DNA of 64,000 bases. Source: Pseudomonas alkylphenolica (GTDB taxonomy: Bacteria > Pseudomonadota > Gammaproteobacteria > Pseudomonadales > Pseudomonadaceae). A program made the translations under genes and the position numbers. This document shows positions 45,668 through 53,929 of the stretch, one piece after another (the stretch's first letter is position 1; each line of letters opens with the position of its first letter). The notes under the pieces are model-generated. The model made no database searches, was not told the DNA's origin, and was given only the letters and a program-made list of their open reading frames with translations. The stretch spans positions 162,137 to 226,136 of the forward strand of contig NZ_JADUCM010000004.1 of assembly GCF_016009175.1 (NCBI RefSeq). The letters are read 5' to 3'.

Positions 45668-46072
45668 ATGACCAAGGAAAAGTTGCTGGCCATGCCGGCC
45701 GATGACTACATGAACGCCGAGCAACTGGCGTTCTTCACCGAGTTGCTGAAGTCGATGAAAGTCGAGACCCAGGAGCGCATCGAACAGAGCCGCATAACCA
45801 TCGAGAGCCTGGACAGCCCTGCAGATCCGGCTGACGCTGCCTCTGTAGAGGAAGAGCGCCATTGGCTGGTTAACGCCATCGAACGCGACCAGCGCCTGTT
45901 GCCGCAGCTGGAAATGGCGCTTGGCCGTATCAACGACGACAGCTTTGGCTGGTGTGATGACAGCGGCGAGCCGATTGGCCTCAAACGCTTGCTGATCAGC
46001 CCGACCACCAAGTACTGCATCGAAGCTCAAGAGCGCCACGAGCAGATTGACAAGCACCAGCGTCAACTCTGA
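45668..46072 (+). CDS. DksA/TraR-family regulator lacking two zinc-finger cysteines (DksA2-like)
   Basis: A 134-residue RNA-polymerase-binding protein of the DksA family. The coiled-coil tip keeps D-P-A-D-A-A, the acidic residues needed for function. Of the four zinc cysteines, only Cys96 and Cys117 remain; the partners are Ser99 (C-D-D-S) and Ala120 (C-I-E-A). P. aeruginosa DksA2 shows the same reduction and works without zinc. It could replace DksA when zinc is scarce. No convincing Zur box was found upstream, and the neighbours are not zinc genes, unlike the P. aeruginosa locus. ATG 45668 is chosen over 45641. Confidence 0.87.
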   Translation: MTKEKLLAMPADDYMNAEQLAFFTELLKSMKVETQERIEQSRITIESLDSPADPADAASVEEERHWLVNAIERDQRLLPQLEMALGRINDDSFGWCDDSGEPIGLKRLLISPTTKYCIEAQERHEQIDKHQRQL

Positions 46073-46083
46073 CCGGCACTATC

Positions 46084-46119
46084 GCCAAGGCCCCGTAGAG
46101 CAATCTTCGGGGCCTTGGC
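46084..46119 (+). terminator. Rho-independent terminator after dksA-like gene
   Basis: GCCAAGGCCCCG (46084-46095) pairs perfectly with CGGGGCCTTGGC (46108-46119) over a 12-base loop, followed by GTTTCT. It begins 12 bases after the stop codon. Confidence 0.8.
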
Positions 46120-46248
46120 GTTTCTATCCGGCGTGAAACGCAGGGTTGCAGTCGGGGATGAGCGTCGGAATTTGTTGCTTGTGATGCAACACAGCTATAC
46201 CGGCAATAGCTTTTACCGCAGCTAAATCGGGCGTATGATGGCAATATC

Positions 46249-46262
46249 GTTAGGTTGCTAAC
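46249..46262. promoter_or_regulatory. Inverted repeat ahead of the 73-aa gene
   Basis: GTTAG-GTTG-CTAAC is a perfect 5-base inverted repeat 18 bases before the start codon. The TTAG..CTAA form is reminiscent of MarR-family operators. A -10-like TATGAT lies at about 46234. Confidence 0.4.
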
Positions 46263-46280
46263 TAAATTCCGGAGGGAATT

Positions 46281-46502
46281 ATGAATAGCCGAGTCGATGT
46301 CGCCGTGATGATCGGGAGCGGAGTACCTGCTTCCTTGCAAGCGGTCGGCAAGCGGGTATGTTGGGTCGTGCTGGTCAACGGTGAGCGGCGGGGCACGGCA
46401 TTCGCTACGCGTGCCGAGGCCGTTGAGTGCCAGGTTGCCTGGCAGGAGCAGTTGCGTGCCAATAAACGACCTGGGGCAGCGCGCCAGGCCGTTTGCAGCT
46501 GA
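46281..46502 (+). CDS. Small protein of unknown function (73 aa)
   Basis: A 73-residue protein with a strong ribosome site (GGAGGG, four to five bases before ATG 46281). The start MNSRVDVAVMIGSGVPASLQ is followed by a strand-like VCWVVLVNGERRGTAFATRAE and an arginine/alanine-rich end. No signal peptide and no domain known to me. The good ribosome site and a promoter-proximal inverted repeat support a real gene. Confidence 0.65.
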   Translation: MNSRVDVAVMIGSGVPASLQAVGKRVCWVVLVNGERRGTAFATRAEAVECQVAWQEQLRANKRPGAARQAVCS

Positions 46503-46504
46503 TT

Positions 46505-46717
46505 TCAGCATTCCAGGGCGCGGGCCAGTTCGCAGGCGTCGCTGTGTCGGCAACGAAAGCCTTTCACCTGACCGGTCGCGTGCTCGGTGATGTGAAAAAA
46601 GTTGATCCCTGCAGGGATCACAACATAGCGAGCACTGTCTATGCCCAGGCTTGCTTTTCGGTAGTTGATGTAAGAAATGTTGCTAGCCTCTCGACGGATT
46701 TCGGTGTTTTCGTGCAT
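46505..46717 (-). CDS. Small protein of unknown function (70 aa)
   Basis: A 70-residue protein starting MHENTEIRREASNISYINYR. ATG 46717 is preceded by AGGGAAGGA at ideal spacing, so I chose it although the frame extends to 46915. The middle (ARYVVIPAGINFFHITEHAT) looks like beta strands, and two cysteines lie near the end. It is tail-to-tail with the 73-aa gene, with 2 bases between the stops. Function unknown. Confidence 0.65.
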   Translation of the reverse strand: MHENTEIRREASNISYINYRKASLGIDSARYVVIPAGINFFHITEHATGQVKGFRCRHSDACELARALEC

Positions 46718-47033
46718 ATTCCTTCCCTGTGAAATGTAGAAGAGATCCGAAGCCCCGTTCTGCCGAGGGGCCTGGATGTATCTATCGCATTTTCCTGACA
46801 GTTTTGATGTCAGAAAGTACGTTTCCATTGACGGAAATTCGCAGGGTGCCTGTTGTGTCGCTTTGGCTGACGTGCAGGAGTGACAGTTCCTGCGCGCTGA
46901 GGCGCCCGCCCGCACAGACGCTTCATGCTTTTACCTATTAGTCTTTCAGACTTCGACATTGAAGTGACGTTGCCTTCGTGGAGCCATGCCGTTCCCGTGG
47001 TAGCGTCGTGTAATCGGTTTGAGGAATTTTTCA
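46718..47033. other. Intergenic region between divergent small genes
   Basis: No supported gene in these 316 bases. Open frames here on both strands have no ribosome site and are rich in arginine, serine and cysteine in the manner of chance translations. One hairpin, GCCCC...GGGGC at about 46754-46772, lies in the leader of the 70-aa gene. It presumably holds divergent promoters. Confidence 0.4.
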
Positions 47034-47504
47034 TTGGCAGTCAGTAATCTGGATACACATGCCCTGTTTGTGCTGGGCGATCTTCGGGCCAAACTGGTCA
47101 AACAGTTCCAATCGCGTTTTGTTTATGTCACCGAGCAAAACGCGGAAGGCTTGTACATGGCCGAAATCGACACTGAAACAGCCCTTGTTGTCGACGACAA
47201 ACAGCGACTGGAACTCAAGGTAGGCGATCACTTTCGAGCCGCCGTATTACCCAGTCGCGAAGGTGGCAAGCTGGAAGTCCGTTTTCGTGAAATCAAACTG
47301 ACAGTTTACGGCCTGGGCGACTACGCATTCGTCTCGGTACCGGAAGGCGAAGGTATTGTGCTGCGCGAAGGCCAGGGCGTGGTGATGATCTTTGCTGCCC
47401 ACGAGCAGTTGCAGGAAGGCTTGGGCAAGATCCTCAAGGCAGCAACTGGTAAAGCGGCCAAGTGGCGCAAGGGTGAGCTGACGACGTTCAAGGCCAGCGA
47501 GTGA
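47034..47504 (+). CDS. Conserved protein of unknown function (156 aa)
   Basis: A 156-residue protein with no signal peptide or membrane segment. The sequence (LGDLRAKLVKQFQSRFVYVT, then an alternating strand-rich body and a lysine-rich tail GKAAKWRKGELTTF) is clearly protein-like. I do not recognise the family. Start: TTG 47034 with GAGG at 47021-47024, nine bases away; no ATG fits. The stop overlaps the next gene, so the pair is co-translated. Confidence 0.75.
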   Translation: MAVSNLDTHALFVLGDLRAKLVKQFQSRFVYVTEQNAEGLYMAEIDTETALVVDDKQRLELKVGDHFRAAVLPSREGGKLEVRFREIKLTVYGLGDYAFVSVPEGEGIVLREGQGVVMIFAAHEQLQEGLGKILKAATGKAAKWRKGELTTFKASE

Positions 47505-47713
47505 GCGAGTCGTTCCAGCCCGTGTCGAGTCGTGCCGATTTTCATGCCCGGTATCAACGGCCGGCCCGTGAACAGGCGGCATTTTGGTTTGCGCAACGCG
47601 CGCGCCTGCAGGGTGCTTGGTTGAATTGGGTTGCCACTGAGTTGTATCAGTTGAGCCCGCCGGAGTACGCCTCGATGGTCCGTCGTGAGTTGCAGGCGCT
47701 CACCGGGCAGTGA
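47501..47713 (+). CDS. Small protein of unknown function (70 aa)
   Basis: A 70-residue helical, charged protein (GTG start at 47501, overlapping the preceding stop by 4 bases: GTGA). MSESFQPVSSRADFHARYQR is followed by WFAQRARLQGAWLNWVATEL, with regular tryptophans and arginines. Overlap implies translational coupling with the 156-aa protein and a common role. It converges on shaG, whose stop begins one base after this gene ends. Function unknown. Confidence 0.7.
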   Translation: MSESFQPVSSRADFHARYQRPAREQAAFWFAQRARLQGAWLNWVATELYQLSPPEYASMVRRELQALTGQ

Positions 47714-48079
47714 TCAATGGCCTCTGTCTCGCCCACTGCTGATTTCTTCGGGCACATCATCGCCAGCCATGCGCTTGCGAAACAGTGCGGCGCGCGCCAG
47801 GAGCAAGGTGGTCACAGGGACGGTGATTGCCATCAGGATAGGAATCAGCCAGGCGTGCAGCACGGGTGAGTGCTTGAGCGCCGAGAAGTACAGGATTGAG
47901 GCCAATGCGACGCACCAGGTGCCCAGTGTCGATGCCAGGGCCGGCGGGTGCATGCGCTGAAAAAAGCTCTTGAGGCGGATCAGGCCCAGCGCACCGCTCA
48001 GGGCGAAAAGACTGCTCAGCAGCAGTAGCGCGGCGACCAGTACTTCAATCCATAGGGGTAGTTCGTTCAGGTTGTTCAT
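47714..48079 (-). CDS. shaG: Na+/H+ antiporter subunit G
   Basis: Subunit G (MrpG/PhaG type) of the multisubunit cation/proton antiporter, 121 residues, three membrane segments. The motif GALGLIRLKSFFQRMHPPALASTLG is family-specific in its RMH-x-P part. Last gene of the operon; its ATG overlaps the shaF stop by 4 bases. The hydrophilic tail (RMAGDDVPEEISS) is cytoplasmic. Confidence 0.93.
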   Translation of the reverse strand: MNNLNELPLWIEVLVAALLLLSSLFALSGALGLIRLKSFFQRMHPPALASTLGTWCVALASILYFSALKHSPVLHAWLIPILMAITVPVTTLLLARAALFRKRMAGDDVPEEISSGRDRGH

Positions 48080-48354
48080 TCGATCACCTCGCCGCGCAGC
48101 AGGAACTTGGCCAGCGCAAAAGAGCCGACAAAGCCGAACAGCGCAATTAGCAGGGCACCTTCAAAGTAGGTGTCGCTGGCATAGCGTATGCCCAGTACCA
48201 GCATCATCAGCATCGCCAGAATGTACAGGTAGTCCAGTGCCAGGACCCGGTCCTGTGCCGATGGGCCGCGAAACAGCCGGACCAGTGTCAGGGCCATGGC
48301 CAGGGCAAAAATGAACAGGCTGGCGAGGATGGCGTTGGCGAGCAGTCCTGTCAT
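48076..48354 (-). CDS. shaF: Na+/H+ antiporter subunit F
   Basis: Subunit F (MrpF/PhaF), 92 residues with three transmembrane segments. RLFRGPSAQDRVLALDYLYI is the recognised family block, containing the buried aspartate pair. It overlaps shaE and shaG by 4 bases each. Confidence 0.93.
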   Translation of the reverse strand: MTGLLANAILASLFIFALAMALTLVRLFRGPSAQDRVLALDYLYILAMLMMLVLGIRYASDTYFEGALLIALFGFVGSFALAKFLLRGEVIE

Positions 48355-48839
48355 TCGAAAATCTCCATCAAAGGGCGCTCGTAGGTCTGTTTGAAGTGTT
48401 CGATAAAGCGTGCTTCATCGTCCAGGTCGAACACGTGTAACAGCAGGACGCTACGATCCAGTGCCAGTTCCGACCAGATGGTGCCAGGCACGACGGTGGT
48501 GATCATCGACAGGGCCGCCAAGCCGTGAGCATCACGCAGTTCGAGCGGAATGTGCACGAACTTCGAGCGCGGTGGGCGACGGTTGAGTGTCCACACACTG
48601 CGCGCCACTTGCAGGTTGGAAATCAGCACATCGATACCGACACGCACGATCAGGCGCACAACGGTCCACGGGTGGCGGATGTGTGCCGACACGGGCCGCA
48701 GTGGCGCCATGAGCAAGGGTGCAAGCATGCCAAGCAGCACTGCCAGCAACAGGTTGCCGGGGCTCACCGAGAGGTTCAGCAGCAACCACAGCAGGCACAG
48801 GGACAACGACAGCAGCGGTGCGGGGAACAGGCGCTTCAT
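48351..48839 (-). CDS. shaE: Na+/H+ antiporter subunit E
   Basis: Subunit E (MrpE/PhaE), 162 residues. Hydrophobic N-terminal half with two to three membrane helices, then a cytoplasmic part with RRPPRSKFVHIPLELRDAHG and STVVPGT-type residues (SMITTVVPGTIWSELA), both typical for MrpE. Overlaps its neighbours by 4 bases. Confidence 0.92.
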   Translation of the reverse strand: MKRLFPAPLLSLSLCLLWLLLNLSVSPGNLLLAVLLGMLAPLLMAPLRPVSAHIRHPWTVVRLIVRVGIDVLISNLQVARSVWTLNRRPPRSKFVHIPLELRDAHGLAALSMITTVVPGTIWSELALDRSVLLLHVFDLDDEARFIEHFKQTYERPLMEIFE

Positions 48840-50518
48840 GGTTGCACCTGCGCGCTGGCTGCCTGGCTGGTAGGGCCGGGGATGGGGCGGGTACCGAGAA
48901 CTGCGTTCACGTACTGCTCAGGGTCCTGCAGGCTGGCGGCGGTGTCCTGGGTATAACGCAGCAGCGGCTCGGCGCGCACGCTCAAGGCAATGCACAGCCC
49001 GAGCAGGAGCACGATGGGGATGCATTCATAGCGGCGCAGCGCGGGTGAAGGGCGCTCCTGGGGTGTCCAGAAACGCTGGATGCCGACGCGGGTCAGGGCA
49101 ATCATCGTGGCCATACCCGACAGAACCAGCAGTGCTACAAGGGCCCAGCCTTGAGCAGAGAGCGGTTGCTCGGGGGCAACGCCCAGGCCCTGAGGGTTGA
49201 ACAGTGCGGCAATCAGGCTGATCTTGCCAATGAAGCCCGAGAGCGGCGGCATGCCGATGATCAGCAGGGCGCAGGCGATGAAGCTCAGGCCGAGGAAGGC
49301 CATGGTCCAGGGGATCACTTGCCCGATAACGGCTTTCTGCTCGTCATCGAGGTTGATGCCCTTCGGCGGGTGTAGCGATTCAAGCAGTGGGGGTTGGCAT
49401 TCATCATCTTCAAGCGGTTGTTCGTTGGCCGAGCGAGAGCGCTCGATCAGCTCGGCCAGCAGGAACAGGGCGCACAGCGCCAGGGTCGAGCTGACTAGAT
49501 AAAACAGTGCACCGGCCGTCAGCGCCGCCTGACCAAAGCCGATGGCCGCCATAAGTGTGCCGGCCGATGCGAGGATGCTCCAGCTGGCCATGCGCTCCAG
49601 GCGTTGGGCGGCGAGGATCGACACGGCAGCGCAGCCCAGGGTTGCCAGACCGCCATAGACCAGCCATTCACCACCAAAGAACGCGGAAGCACCGGCCTGA
49701 CCAGAGAACAATAAGGTCCACAGGCGCAGCACGGTATAGATGCCGACTTTGGTCATGATCGCGAACAGCGCGGCCACCGGGGCGCTGGCTGCGGAGTAGG
49801 CCGGTACCAGCCAGAAGTTAAGCGGCCAGATTCCCGCTTTGGCCAGGAATGCCGTGGCCAGGATCGCCGCGCCGGCATGTAGCAGGCCGCGGTCGGCCTC
49901 TGGTACCAGCGGGATTTTCAGGGCCAGGTCAGCCATGTTCAGGGTGCCGGTCACGCCATAAAGCATGGCCGCACCGACGAGAAACAGCGACGAGGCAAAC
50001 AGGTTGATCGCGATGTAGTGCAGGCCGGCCTTGACTCGTGCCCGTCCGGAACCGTGCAACAGCAAACCGTAGGACGCTGCCAGCAGTACCTCGAAAAACA
50101 CGAACAGGTTGAACAGGTCGGCGGTCAGGAAGGCACCATACAGGCCCATCAGCTGGATCTGGAACAACGCATGGAAGCTCGCCCCGGCGCCGTCCCAGCG
50201 GGCCATGGCGAAGATCAGGGCGCTGACGCCGATGATCCCGGTGAGCACCAGCATCAGCGCCGACAGGCGATCAACCACCAGGGCAATACCAAACGGCGCT
50301 TGCCAGTTGCCCGGCAGGTAAACGCCGATCGAACTGGCCTGGCCCTGAGCCTGTACCCACACCAGCAAGGTAACCGAGATCGCCAGTCCAAGGAGGCTGG
50401 AAAGCAGGTTGAGGCGGGCCTTGAGCGGCCTGCGCTTTTCGCCCAGCAGCAACATCAGTGCGGCCGTCAGCAAGGGCAGCAGGATCGGAGCAACAATCAG
50501 TTGGTTCATGAAACTCAT
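48836..50518 (-). CDS. shaD: Na+/H+ antiporter subunit D
   Basis: Subunit D (MrpD/PhaD), 560 residues with about 14 membrane helices, homologous to complex I antiporter-like subunits NuoM/N. The conserved lysine helix AKAGIWPLNFWLVPAYSAAS and the glutamate in FEVLLAASYGLLL are visible. ATG 50518 overlaps the shaC stop in ATGA; the frame is open upstream to 50764 but only as an alternate frame of shaC. A cytoplasmic-looking acidic loop (about 350-395) with EQPLEDDE is longer than in many homologues. Confidence 0.94.
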   Translation of the reverse strand: MSFMNQLIVAPILLPLLTAALMLLLGEKRRPLKARLNLLSSLLGLAISVTLLVWVQAQGQASSIGVYLPGNWQAPFGIALVVDRLSALMLVLTGIIGVSALIFAMARWDGAGASFHALFQIQLMGLYGAFLTADLFNLFVFFEVLLAASYGLLLHGSGRARVKAGLHYIAINLFASSLFLVGAAMLYGVTGTLNMADLALKIPLVPEADRGLLHAGAAILATAFLAKAGIWPLNFWLVPAYSAASAPVAALFAIMTKVGIYTVLRLWTLLFSGQAGASAFFGGEWLVYGGLATLGCAAVSILAAQRLERMASWSILASAGTLMAAIGFGQAALTAGALFYLVSSTLALCALFLLAELIERSRSANEQPLEDDECQPPLLESLHPPKGINLDDEQKAVIGQVIPWTMAFLGLSFIACALLIIGMPPLSGFIGKISLIAALFNPQGLGVAPEQPLSAQGWALVALLVLSGMATMIALTRVGIQRFWTPQERPSPALRRYECIPIVLLLGLCIALSVRAEPLLRYTQDTAASLQDPEQYVNAVLGTRPIPGPTSQAASAQVQP

Positions 50519-50859
50519 TCGTTGGGCTCCCGGCCGTCCACATGGTCGGTGCCGGTCAACCCGCGCGATGCCAGCAGCACCACCAGAAACAGGGCAGTCA
50601 TGGCGAAGCTGATGACAATGGCGGTCAGTACCAGGGCCTGCGGCAGGGGGTCGGTGTAGTTGAGCAGGTCTTGCGGCACGCCATCCTTGATGATCGGCTC
50701 CTTGCCGATGAACAGGCTGCCCATGCTGAAGATGAACAGGTTGACGCCATAGGACAGCAGGCACAAACCCATCACCACTTGAAACGTCCGCGGTCGCAGA
50801 ATCAACCAGACGCCGGAGGCGGCGAGCACACCAATGGCAATTGCGATGACTTCTTCCAT
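50515..50859 (-). CDS. shaC: Na+/H+ antiporter subunit C
   Basis: Subunit C (MrpC/PhaC), 114 residues, NuoK-like with three membrane helices. GVWLILRPRTFQVVMGLCLL and LPQALVLTAIVISFAMTAL are family blocks, the latter with the conserved region around the third helix. Its start overlaps the shaA stop (TGATG). Confidence 0.93.
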   Translation of the reverse strand: MEEVIAIAIGVLAASGVWLILRPRTFQVVMGLCLLSYGVNLFIFSMGSLFIGKEPIIKDGVPQDLLNYTDPLPQALVLTAIVISFAMTALFLVVLLASRGLTGTDHVDGREPNE

Positions 50860-53774
50860 CAGGCGGCTCCTGTCGGGGTGGCTTTGGGTTGGCTGGCCGG
50901 ACGGTGTCCGCGCACCGACTGGTGAGCCAGGGCGGTGAGGATCAACAGTGTTGAGCCGACCACGACCGTGAAGATGCCGATATCAAAGAACAGTGCGCTG
51001 GCGATATGGATGTCGCCCAGCAATGGCAGGTGCAGGTGCGCGGTGTGCGTGGTCAGGAAGGGGTAGCCGAGCAGCATTGCGCCGCCGCCGGTGAGGGTGG
51101 CACACAGCAAGCCGGTACCCATCCACCGCAGTGGTCGCAAGCTCATCTGTGCTTCGACCCACTGTGTGCCGGCGACCATGTACTGCAGAATGAACGCCAC
51201 CGACATCACCAGGCCTGCGACAAAGCCGCCACCCGGCTGGTTGTGCCCACGCATGAACAGGTACATCGAAACCACCAGGGCTATGGGCAGCAGGAGGCGT
51301 ACCAGCACCGCCGGGACCATCATGAAGCCAAGGGCCGTGTCGGCCGCCTGGCGCGGGTTGACCAGGTCAGTGACGACGTCTGGTGCCAGAAGGCGCTGCT
51401 GGGCAGGTAACTGCATGCTCTCGCGGGGCGGCCGGAAGCGTCGCAGCAACGCGAACACCGCTAGCGCCACGGCCACCAGCACAGTGACTTCACCGAGGGT
51501 GTCAAAGCCACGGAAGTCGACGAGCATGACATTGACGACGTTGCTGCCGCCACCTTCGGGCAGGGCCCTGCTCAGGTAGAAGGAGGAGATGTCGTTGGGG
51601 GTCGGACGGGTCAGCATCGCATAGGACAGCAGTGCCATGCCGCCGCCCACCAGGACGGCCAGAATCAGGTCGCGCAAGCGCCGCAGGCGTGCCTGCTCCC
51701 GGCTGCCAGGCAGCGGCGAGACTCCCTCGATCCGGCGTGGCAACCAGCGCAGGCCGAGCAGGATCAATACGGTGGTGACCACTTCGACCGCCAGCTGGGT
51801 CAGGGCCAGGTCCGGTGCGGAGAACCAGACGAAGGTGATGCAGGTCATCAGGCCGCAGACACTGACCATGGTCAGTGCCGCCAGCCGGTGGTACTTGGCT
51901 TGCCAGGCGGCGCCCAGGGCGCAGGCAATCGCGATCAACCAAAGTGTTACGAATACCCCGGAACCCGGAATCTTTGGCCGGTCGCCCCAGCTCAGGCCGC
52001 TGTGCAGCATCGGCAGCAGGCCGGCCAGAAAGGCCACCAGTACCAGCATGAACAGTTGCTTTTGCAGGCGTCGGGTGGTCATTACCCGCTCGAAGCGGCG
52101 GGCTGCGCGCATCAATAGCACCTGCCCATGTTCGAACAGGCGTTTGCCGTTGAAGCGCTCGATCAGTGGTGGATAAGGGAAGCGGCCCAGTTTGAGCTGG
52201 TTGCGCAGCAGCAGGTAGAGCACGACGCCGCCGCACATGGCGATCAGGCTCATGATCAGCGGGGCGTTCCAGCCATGCCAGACGGCCAGGCTGTACTCGG
52301 GCAGCGTACCGCCCACCACTGGCAAGGCAGCAGCGGCCAGCAACGGCCCGACCGATTGGGCGGGGAACATACCGACCACCAGGCAGGTCAGCACCAGCAG
52401 TTCGACCGGCGCGCGCATCCAGCGGGGTGGTTCATGTGGGGTGTGCGGCAAGTCGGTGGCGGGTGGGCCAAAGAACACATCGACGGTAAAGCGCAAGGCG
52501 TAGGCCACGCTGAAGGTGGCCGCCAGGGTGGCAATGACCGGCAGTGAGGCTTCGATCCAGGCGCTGGAGCTGATGAACACGGTTTCGGCGAAGAACATTT
52601 CCTTGGACAGGAAGCCGTTCATCAGGGGTACGCCGGCCATGGCGGCGCTGGCGACCATGGCCAGTGTTGCGGTAAACGGGATCAACCGGAACAGGCCGCT
52701 GAGACGGCGGATATCACGCGTGCCGCTTTCGTGGTCAATGATGCCGGCGGCCATGAACAACGAGGCCTTGAACGTGGCATGGTTGAGGATGTGGAACACG
52801 GCGGCAACCGCTGCCAGCGGGCTGTTCAGACCAAGCAGCAAAGTGATCAGGCCGAGGTGGCTGATGGTCGAGTAGGCCAGCAGGCCCTTGAGGTCGTTCT
52901 GGAACATGGCGGCGAATGCGCCCAGCAGCAGGGTGCAGGCACCGGCCCCGCCGACGATCCAGAACCATTCTTCGCTGCCGGAGAGCACCGGCCACAAACG
53001 CGCCAGGAGAAACACCCCGGCTTTGACCATGGTTGCCGAGTGCAGGTAGGCCGAGACGGGGGTGGGCGCCGCCATGGCGTGGGGCAGCCAGAAGTGAAAC
53101 GGGAATTGTGCGCTTTTGCTCAATGCGCCGATGAGGATCAACGGCAACAGGACGGGATACAGGGCATGATTGCGAATCAGCTCGCCGGCAGCGAGGACCT
53201 TGTCGAGGTCATAGCTGCCGACCACATGGCCAAGCAGCAGCACCCCCGCCAACAGGCACAATCCCCCCGCACCGGTGACCATCAGGGCCATGTAGGCGCC
53301 GCGGCGGGCGTCGGCGCGATGGTGCCAGTAACCGATCAGCAGGAAGGAGAAAACGCTGGTCAGTTCCCAGAAGAACACGATCTGTATCAGGTTGCCGGAG
53401 ATCACCAGGCCGAGCATTGCGCCCATGAATGCCAGGAAAAATGCGAAGAACCGTGGTACCGGATCTTGCGGGGACATGTAGTAGCGTGCATACAACGACA
53501 CCAGCGTGCCGATACCCAGGACCAGCAGCGAGAAAAGCCAGGCAAAACCGTCCATGCGCAGGACCAGGTTCAGGCCCAGGCTTGGTAGCCACAGGAATTC
53601 TTCGCGGATCACGCCGCCGTCGGCGATCTGCGGGTACATCAAAGCGACCTGGACGGTGCCCGCCAGGGCGACAAGCCCGGCAAGCAGCGACTCGCTGTTG
53701 CGTGCGTTGTGCGGCAAGACAGCCGCCAGGCAGCTGCCGATGAACGGCAGAAGCAGTAGCACTATCAAGGACAT
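50859..53774 (-). CDS. shaA: Na+/H+ antiporter fused subunits A and B
   Basis: A 971-residue membrane protein with about 20 or more helices. The N-terminal two-thirds is MrpA/NuoL-like: FWELTSVFSFLLIGYW with the key glutamate, SAQFPFHFWLPHAMAAPTPV with the lysine-helix region and SATMVKAG. The C-terminal part is MrpA tail plus an MrpB domain (GHNQPGGGFVAGLVMSVAFIL). The A-B fusion makes this a group 2, six-gene Mrp system as in P. aeruginosa sha, which exports Na+ for pH and salt tolerance. First gene of the operon. No ribosome site is obvious before ATG 53774, where AGATT-TCT-AATCT forms a small inverted repeat. Confidence 0.95.
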   Translation of the reverse strand: MSLIVLLLLPFIGSCLAAVLPHNARNSESLLAGLVALAGTVQVALMYPQIADGGVIREEFLWLPSLGLNLVLRMDGFAWLFSLLVLGIGTLVSLYARYYMSPQDPVPRFFAFFLAFMGAMLGLVISGNLIQIVFFWELTSVFSFLLIGYWHHRADARRGAYMALMVTGAGGLCLLAGVLLLGHVVGSYDLDKVLAAGELIRNHALYPVLLPLILIGALSKSAQFPFHFWLPHAMAAPTPVSAYLHSATMVKAGVFLLARLWPVLSGSEEWFWIVGGAGACTLLLGAFAAMFQNDLKGLLAYSTISHLGLITLLLGLNSPLAAVAAVFHILNHATFKASLFMAAGIIDHESGTRDIRRLSGLFRLIPFTATLAMVASAAMAGVPLMNGFLSKEMFFAETVFISSSAWIEASLPVIATLAATFSVAYALRFTVDVFFGPPATDLPHTPHEPPRWMRAPVELLVLTCLVVGMFPAQSVGPLLAAAALPVVGGTLPEYSLAVWHGWNAPLIMSLIAMCGGVVLYLLLRNQLKLGRFPYPPLIERFNGKRLFEHGQVLLMRAARRFERVMTTRRLQKQLFMLVLVAFLAGLLPMLHSGLSWGDRPKIPGSGVFVTLWLIAIACALGAAWQAKYHRLAALTMVSVCGLMTCITFVWFSAPDLALTQLAVEVVTTVLILLGLRWLPRRIEGVSPLPGSREQARLRRLRDLILAVLVGGGMALLSYAMLTRPTPNDISSFYLSRALPEGGGSNVVNVMLVDFRGFDTLGEVTVLVAVALAVFALLRRFRPPRESMQLPAQQRLLAPDVVTDLVNPRQAADTALGFMMVPAVLVRLLLPIALVVSMYLFMRGHNQPGGGFVAGLVMSVAFILQYMVAGTQWVEAQMSLRPLRWMGTGLLCATLTGGGAMLLGYPFLTTHTAHLHLPLLGDIHIASALFFDIGIFTVVVGSTLLILTALAHQSVRGHRPASQPKATPTGAA

Positions 53775-53929
53775 AGATTTCTAATCTGCAGGAGTTTGTA
53801 AGGGATCATACGTGGCGTACGGTCGATCACCAACAGAGAAGCTGTGGCAGAATCCTACAAACACGGCGTATCAAACATTTTTTTTATAACAGTTTTTTTC
53901 AAAGAATAGACGGATATTGCCCACTGGGC

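Noticed and set aside
46718..47034. Short frames on both strands between the small genes
   Set aside because: They have no ribosome site, are Arg/Ser/Cys rich, and overlap the leader of a better-supported gene.
47034..47713. Toxin-antitoxin pair
   Set aside because: Two coupled small genes fit the layout, but neither protein shows a toxin or antitoxin motif, and the larger one comes first; left as unknown.
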